In this document: piece after piece, positions 5,579-9,471 of the stretch
How the letters are laid out: every line of letters starts with the position of its first letter
Numbering within the stretch: the stretch's first letter is position 1
Assembly: GCA_964484795.1 (NCBI GenBank)
Contig: CAZAFN010000038.1
Coordinates: 1 to 9,471 of the forward strand
Source of the DNA: CAZAFN01 sp964484795
GTDB taxonomy: Bacteria > Pseudomonadota > Alphaproteobacteria > Methylaequorales > Methylaequoraceae
Direction: 5' to 3'
DNA length: 9,471 nucleotides
The notes under the pieces: model-generated
The model's database searches: none
Seen by the model: only the letters and a program-made list of their open reading frames with translations
What the model was told of the DNA's origin: nothing
Translations under genes and position numbers: made by a program

Positions 5579-6029
5579 GTTATTATTTTTAATAATTATT
5601 TTTACAATTATTTCATGTGAAACTCCTGAAGACAAAAGATTTTTTGGACAAATAATAGGTTCTGCAGTTGGTGCTTATGTGGGAGGAAAATTTGGCTCAG
5701 GCACTGGAAAAGATTTATCAATTATATTTGGTGGAGCAGCAGGATTTTTAATTGGAGGAAAATTAATGGATATTCTTAGCCAAGAAGAGAGTGACCAATT
5801 TAGCCAGGTTATTGAAGAATCACTTGATGAAAACCCTGATAATGTAACAAATGAATGGATGAGTGAGTCTAATAAAGAAATTAAAGCCGAAGTCACTCCA
5901 TTAAACCAATATGAAATAAAAGATCATATATGCAGAGACTTTAGAAAAATAATAACAAAAAATGGAAGGCAAATTGAAGAAGAATCGACTGCTTGCAGAG
6001 ATGCTAATGGCAACTGGAAACTAATTTAG
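5559..6029 (+). CDS. Glycine-zipper outer-membrane lipoprotein, 17-kDa surface antigen family
   Basis: The start ATG 5559 gives 156 residues; an adjacent TTG at 5556 is less likely. The signal peptide MPKKRCKLLFLIIIFTIISC ends in a lipobox (I-I-S-C, lipidated Cys20), followed by Glu at +2, which favours outer-membrane sorting. Residues ~29-69 form a glycine-zipper two-helix segment (GQIIGSAVGAYVGGKFG, then GGAAGFLIGGKLMD). Next comes EWMSES and an N-Y-type segment, and a C-terminal domain with C125 (ICRDFRK) and C146 (ACRDANGNWKLI). This order is that of the rickettsial 17-kDa antigen and its alphaproteobacterial relatives. Their exact role is unsettled; an envelope structural role is likely. 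It overlaps the ligase by 20 bases, which suggests co-transcription more than shared function. It converges with the transporter gene, overlapping it by 9 bases around a short palindrome (AACTAA-T-TTAGTT) that supplies TAG stops on both strands. Confidence 0.86.
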   Translation: MPKKRCKLLFLIIIFTIISCETPEDKRFFGQIIGSAVGAYVGGKFGSGTGKDLSIIFGGAAGFLIGGKLMDILSQEESDQFSQVIEESLDENPDNVTNEWMSESNKEIKAEVTPLNQYEIKDHICRDFRKIITKNGRQIEEESTACRDANGNWKLI

Positions 6030-8537
6030 TTGAGAACTATAAATCTTAATCATTATTGGCAATAGCACTATGGATGCCAAAAGTGTCATTGACAAACTTA
6101 TAAATAACATTATTCCCATAGATGAGGTTCCATTGTGTTGAGATATTGCAAGTGTACTAAAAGACAAAATTGTTGTAACACCACTAAACAAGATTGCTTT
6201 TGGTGTATTACTTGAAATTACACTCTCTAACTTACGTAATTCTAAAAATCTTCTTAAAAAATATATGGGATAAGAGATTCCAAGGCTATAAAGCAATGGT
6301 AATGCAATCATATTTGCAAAATTAAAATCTATATCAAATAAAATCATTAAAAACAGTGTCATTATTGTTGCAATTAGTAGTGAGCATAAACAAAAAATAA
6401 CAAAAACTAATCTCTTAAAAATCACAAAGATAAATATGAGAAGAAAAACAATAGATATTGTAAAAGCTTTTATAAAAGAATGGATAACTATTTCACCAGC
6501 ATAATATTGAACTATTGGCATACCAGTCGCAAGAGGGAAATAAATCTCAACATCTTTGACAAAGTTTTTTAAGTTTTCCTTTTTGGAAACATCTGTAGAT
6601 GGAAAAATTTCAACTCTATAAAAACTCGAATCTGAAAAGTATCTTTTTTTATAATATTCAGGCAAAGATTCAACATTTTTTTCTTCAATATCTCCAAAAC
6701 TTTGAATTTTTTTTATTAGTACGCCAAAATCATTAAAAAAAAGATCCTGCATCACCAGGTAAGAATTTTTATCATTAATACTATAAACATCTATTTGATC
6801 TAGTAATTTTTTAGCAATCATTGATGATTTATCAATATCCAATGATGAAATCATATTTAAATATCTTTTTAATCTGTCAAACTCTGAAATGTTTGAATAA
6901 AATTTAGAGTTTGAGCTAGATAACAAAAACTTCAAATAATCTAGATCATCTGATTGATAATTCTTCACAATATCATTGTATGAAAAAAATGACTTTATAT
7001 TCTCACTTTTTCTTAACTCATCTAGTTTTATGAAACTAGATTCATCATCTTTATGAATTAGTGTGGAAATCACGTAATCGGATGTTGGGTTATTTTCTAT
7101 CAACTCTTTGGCTAAAATAACTGAGCCCAATTTCTGGTCTTTAAGATTTAATGCATCAGAATCAAAAGCAATCTTTTTAGCAGATAATAAAGTGAAAGAA
7201 ACAATCAGAAACAAAAGAAAAAATATATAGGTTTTATTTTTAATCACGTATGTAATGAAAATAAAATATTTTGCATTCATAACCTGATCTTTTTTAACAT
7301 TTCTTTTTTTAATTGAAAATTCTTTGAGTAAGGATGGCAACAATATTATATTAGTTGATAGACCAATTACTAAACCAATAAATGAGATTATTCCAAGTTC
7401 TGACAAACCTGTATAATCTGTTGTCATAAATGACAAAAAACCAATCATAGATGGAATGGCTGCGATAAAGAGAGTGTTAAAAATACTTAAAACATTATTT
7501 TTTATTATTTTTTCTAAATTATAAAAATTTTTATTCTCAATGATTCTTGAACAAATTTGAATTCCAAAATCAACTGACAAACCAATGAATAAAACCGCAA
7601 ATGCCACAGATATTAGGTTTAAAGTCCCTACAAAAAACGTACTAAGCCCCATAGTAATCAAAAGCCCAGATAAAATAGAAATTATAAGAGATAAAATTAT
7701 TTTTAGATTTCTAAATGCCAACCACAAAACAAATCCAACCAAAATTATGCTCAAAAAACCAGCATAAATAGCATTATGTGCAACAGAACTAACTTCTTCA
7801 TGATCAATCATTAAACCACCAGTAAAATCAATTTTAACGCGATCTTCATAAAGGGTTTGAAAGGATTTTAAAAAAGAATAAAACTCATCAAATGAATTTT
7901 TCTTTAAATATGAATCAGAAACTCCAATTATTAAAAAGCATTCAATCTCACTTGACGTTTGAAGAATTTCAGTCCAATTCACTATAGTTTTATTTTCAAG
8001 CGAATTAGAAAATTTGCTTAAAATTTTGTCAAATTTTTTAAGATTGGTTTGATATTCATCTTCATTTTTGAGGGTTAATTCAAGAAGATTATTAAATCCT
8101 TCTAGTTTTGGATTGTTATTTATCTCTGAGAGAAAAGGTTGATAAGTGTAAAGCTCATTAATAAATTCATCTTTTTGTATTTGATTAAGTAAATTAAAGA
8201 AATTTTGAGTTAGAGAAGTATCTAGAGTTGGTGAATAGGCAAAAGTAATTTCTTTCCTATTTCGTAATTCTTTTAGAATTTTACTTGATATTTCATTAAC
8301 ATAATCAGTATTTTTTCCAATCACTCTAATTAATATGTTATTGTTTAAGATAGGAAATTCTTTTTTAAGGTTGTTGTGATTTATTTTAAACTCTAGGTTC
8401 TCATTAATAAGAGATTCAGTAGAAGTATTAATTTCTAAAAATTTTAAAGTACAAATGAATGAAATAATGCTAAAAATAAAATAGAGGAAAATTGTTATTT
8501 TTGAGTGTTTTAATGAAATTTCAAAAAGTTTGCTCAT
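6021..8537 (-). CDS. hpnN: RND superfamily (MMPL) transporter, HpnN-like
   Basis: 838 residues, inner membrane. Topology by eye: one membrane helix at ~13-33; a periplasmic domain at ~34-255; a five-helix block at ~257-405, including VLFIGLSVDFGIQ with an intramembrane Asp at 323; a cytoplasmic linker; a helix at ~436-453; a second periplasmic domain; and a second five-helix block from about 690 to the C-terminus. The first block (LNLISVAFAVLFIGL) and the LINENLEF...FP N-terminal periplasmic pattern match hopanoid-associated RND transporter HpnN, as does the length (HpnN is about 850-900). HpnN is implicated in moving hopanoids to the outer membrane. No hopanoid or squalene gene lies in the window, so the substrate could be another lipid. 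The second block (FANMIALPLLYSLGISYPIYF) has no acid at the place equivalent to Asp323, so proton coupling may rest on the first half. It is monocistronic here, and its start ATG (complement of 8535-8537) faces a 74-base divergent spacer. Confidence 0.85.
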   Translation of the reverse strand: MSKLFEISLKHSKITIFLYFIFSIISFICTLKFLEINTSTESLINENLEFKINHNNLKKEFPILNNNILIRVIGKNTDYVNEISSKILKELRNRKEITFAYSPTLDTSLTQNFFNLLNQIQKDEFINELYTYQPFLSEINNNPKLEGFNNLLELTLKNEDEYQTNLKKFDKILSKFSNSLENKTIVNWTEILQTSSEIECFLIIGVSDSYLKKNSFDEFYSFLKSFQTLYEDRVKIDFTGGLMIDHEEVSSVAHNAIYAGFLSIILVGFVLWLAFRNLKIILSLIISILSGLLITMGLSTFFVGTLNLISVAFAVLFIGLSVDFGIQICSRIIENKNFYNLEKIIKNNVLSIFNTLFIAAIPSMIGFLSFMTTDYTGLSELGIISFIGLVIGLSTNIILLPSLLKEFSIKKRNVKKDQVMNAKYFIFITYVIKNKTYIFFLLFLIVSFTLLSAKKIAFDSDALNLKDQKLGSVILAKELIENNPTSDYVISTLIHKDDESSFIKLDELRKSENIKSFFSYNDIVKNYQSDDLDYLKFLLSSSNSKFYSNISEFDRLKRYLNMISSLDIDKSSMIAKKLLDQIDVYSINDKNSYLVMQDLFFNDFGVLIKKIQSFGDIEEKNVESLPEYYKKRYFSDSSFYRVEIFPSTDVSKKENLKNFVKDVEIYFPLATGMPIVQYYAGEIVIHSFIKAFTISIVFLLIFIFVIFKRLVFVIFCLCSLLIATIMTLFLMILFDIDFNFANMIALPLLYSLGISYPIYFLRRFLELRKLESVISSNTPKAILFSGVTTILSFSTLAISQHNGTSSMGIMLFISLSMTLLASIVLLPIMIKIYSSQLN

Positions 8538-8585
8538 ACTCTAATGATTATTAGCAAATTTAAATTTTTTTTCTTTAAAAAAAAA

Positions 8586-8591
8586 TATAAT
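8586..8591 (+). promoter_or_regulatory. Possible -10 box (TATAAT)
   Basis: A consensus TATAAT lies 21 bases before ATG 8612 in the divergent spacer. No convincing -35 box is found 16-18 bases upstream, where the sequence is mostly T and A. It would place a start near 8598 and a leader of about 14 bases. Chance occurrence in AT-rich DNA is a real alternative. Confidence 0.28.
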
Positions 8592-8611
8592 TCTTTAGTA
8601 AGATTTAAAAA

Positions 8612-8809
8612 ATGGACTTATTTGTTGGTATTACGATAGAAAAAATCTCAGACACAGGCTTTTCTAATGAAAAATATAAAATTAAGAAATTAAAAACAAT
8701 TTCAGGAAATGTTCATGCAGTCATAGTTAATCTTGATGATGAAAAATCAGAAATGTTAGTTGCATTATCTATTTTACAAGATAAAACTAGATTTAGGTCA
8801 TTAAAATAA
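8612..8809 (+). CDS. Small unrecognised protein, 65 residues
   Basis: I do not recognise this family. The ATG at 8612 has no Shine-Dalgarno, but codon use and composition look coding: it alternates hydrophobic strands and charged turns (MDLFVGITIEKISDTG, SGNVHAVIVNLDDEKSEM, then LVALSILQDKTRFRSLK), suggesting a small soluble beta-rich fold with no signal or membrane segment. It lies divergent to the transporter and 33 bases upstream of the MxaD-like gene on the same strand, so the two may be co-transcribed. A perfect TATAAT is 21 bases upstream. The reading frame has no competing longer ORF on the other strand, which supports it being real. Confidence 0.5.
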   Translation: MDLFVGITIEKISDTGFSNEKYKIKKLKTISGNVHAVIVNLDDEKSEMLVALSILQDKTRFRSLK

Positions 8810-8842
8810 TCATTTGTTAATTATTAAGAACGTTTTATATTT

Positions 8843-9372
8843 ATGAGAATATTTAGTTTTACTGTTTTTTTTATAATTTTAAATTTTCTTCAATCAGAAG
8901 TCTTTGCTCATGGACCAACTAGACAAAAAGTTTCCCAATCAATGAATGTCAACGCTGAAATAATGATGGTATGGAAAATAATTAGTAATTTCAAAGAATT
9001 TAATTGGAACCCTGAAATCGTTGAAACAATTGCGGAAAGTAATAATGTTGGATCTGAAAGAATTTTAAAATTCAAAGATGGAAAGAAAATTACTCAAAAA
9101 CTTGAAAAGATTAATGAAGAAAAAAAAATTATTTCATGGCGCATCACTGAAACAGATAATGATATCTTACCTGTAAACAGCTATGGTGCAAAGATTAGCG
9201 TTAAATTAGAAGAAGATGGAACCACGAATATCAATTACAAAGCAGGTTTCTACAGAGGATTTATGGGGAATGACCACCTGAAGAATTAAATGATGAAAAT
9301 TCTAAAAAGAAAGTTTCAAAATTCATAAAAAAATCTCTTGAAGGTTTGAAGAAAATTGCAGAAAAGAATTAA
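8843..9372 (+). CDS. Exported SRPBCC/START-like protein, MxaD-type, frame broken by one missing base near the 3' end
   Basis: The first frame runs from ATG 8843 to a TAA at 9287-9289 (148 residues). Signal peptide MRIFSFTVFFIILNFLQSEV ends FA, followed by HGPTRQKVSQSM, the mature start typical of MxaD-like periplasmic proteins. Next come VWKIISNFKEFNWNPEIVE, RILKFKDGKKITQKLE, ISWRITETDNDILPVNSY and NYKAGFYRGFM, all in SRPBCC order. After GND the frame gives HLKN and stops. One base added near 9274-9275 restores DPPEELNDENSKKKVSKFIK and KSLEGLKKIAEKN, ending at TAA 9370-9372. The family carries that ND-P-P..LND ending, and the 530-base span is one short of 177 codons. The repaired protein has 176 residues, close to MxaD length. 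MxaD is linked to periplasmic methanol oxidation, but no methanol dehydrogenase gene is in the window and the SRPBCC ligand is unknown. An artefact deletion is the simplest reading. Confidence 0.82.
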
Positions 9373-9400
9373 TTTTTTTTTTATTTTTTTTTTTTTTTTT
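9373..9400. repeat. Long poly-T tract (T10-A-T17)
   Basis: Directly after the repaired stop of the MxaD-like gene come ten T, one A and seventeen T. This is by far the longest homopolymer in the window. It could act as the U-tract of a terminator, but no GC-containing stem precedes it. The remaining bases to 9471 are A/T-rich and hold no gene, clear promoter or RNA that I can support. Tracts like this are error-prone in sequencing, so the true length is uncertain. Confidence 0.8.
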
Positions 9401-9471
9401 AAAATTCCAAAAAATATTGATAATTTTTAAAACGATATAGCACGAATTAAAAAAAAAGAGAGTAATAAATT

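Noticed and set aside
5402..5635. Minus-strand ORF of 77 residues across the ligase end and lipoprotein start
   Set aside because: It is a shadow of the ligase OB domain and signal peptide, with low-complexity Ser/Phe/Asn content.
5675..5896. Minus-strand ORF of 73 residues inside the lipoprotein gene
   Set aside because: It is the complement of the glycine-zipper region, and its Pro/Ser-rich reading is typical of an antisense shadow.
6019..6031. Short palindrome AACTAA-T-TTAGTT at the convergent stops, as a terminator
   Set aside because: It is only six A/T-rich pairs with a one-base centre, too weak a hairpin; it is mainly the two overlapping TAG stops.
7585..7767. Plus-strand ORF of 60 residues inside the transporter gene
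   Set aside because: It is antisense to a conserved membrane-helix block of the HpnN-like protein.
9290..9372. Separate small ORF beginning ATGATG after the MxaD-like stop
   Set aside because: That frame ends after a few codons at TCA-TAA; the coherent reading is the shifted continuation of the MxaD-like protein.
1..9471. CRISPR arrays, tRNA or rRNA genes, insertion sequences, integrases and prophage genes
   Set aside because: None was found by eye: no regularly spaced repeats, no tRNA-like cloverleaf and no transposase or integrase motifs on either strand.

Overview
The window is strongly AT-rich and densely coding, with no gene-free stretch above 300 bases. The longest gaps are the two divergent spacers (3439-3531 and 8538-8611) and the last ~100 bases. 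The gene content suggests a small-genome, free-living proteobacterium of the low-GC marine kind. The pointers are a 17-kDa-surface-antigen-type glycine-zipper lipoprotein, an HpnN-type RND/MMPL transporter and an MxaD-like periplasmic protein, all commonest in Alphaproteobacteria. This lineage call is an inference from family resemblance. No tRNA, rRNA, CRISPR array or transposon was seen.

Region 1 (1 to ~131) reads on the minus strand as an internal piece of UvrC, with wording I associate with Bacteroidota. It meets, head to head, the 5'-truncated end of an unrelated plus-strand gene at about 125-135. Two gene fragments meeting inside their reading frames, apparently from different phyla, look like an amplification or assembly chimera.

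Region 2 (130-3080) is a tightly packed plus-strand run: an unrecognised protein, a secreted methyltransferase-like protein of the COG4798 type, a nucleosidase of the MTA/SAH (phosphorylase) superfamily, and a radical-SAM protein of the spore photoproduct lyase (SplB) family. The start codons of the methyltransferase and the lyase each share an ATGA with the preceding stop. The nucleosidase is a natural partner for a radical-SAM enzyme, because it could remove 5'-deoxyadenosine.

Region 3 (3077-3438, minus) is a small exported protein whose frame is broken by one missing base. Its stop overlaps the lyase stop.

Region 4 (3532-6029, plus) holds a RecB/Cas4-like PD-(D/E)XK protein, a T4-type ATP-dependent DNA ligase overlapping it by 14 bases, and the lipoprotein overlapping the ligase by 20 bases. 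With the lyase, these form a candidate DNA-repair neighbourhood: damage reversal, end processing and sealing. The nuclease-like protein lacks the usual acidic residue before its catalytic lysine.

Region 5 (6021-8537, minus) is the HpnN-like transporter, converging on the lipoprotein with a 9-base overlap. Region 6 (8612-9372, plus) holds a small unrecognised ORF and an exported MxaD-like SRPBCC protein, again broken by one missing base. A run of 27 T interrupted by one A follows. Two single-base deletions plus the junction at the left end suggest draft or single-cell/metagenomic data, so frame breaks should not be read as biology without checking.
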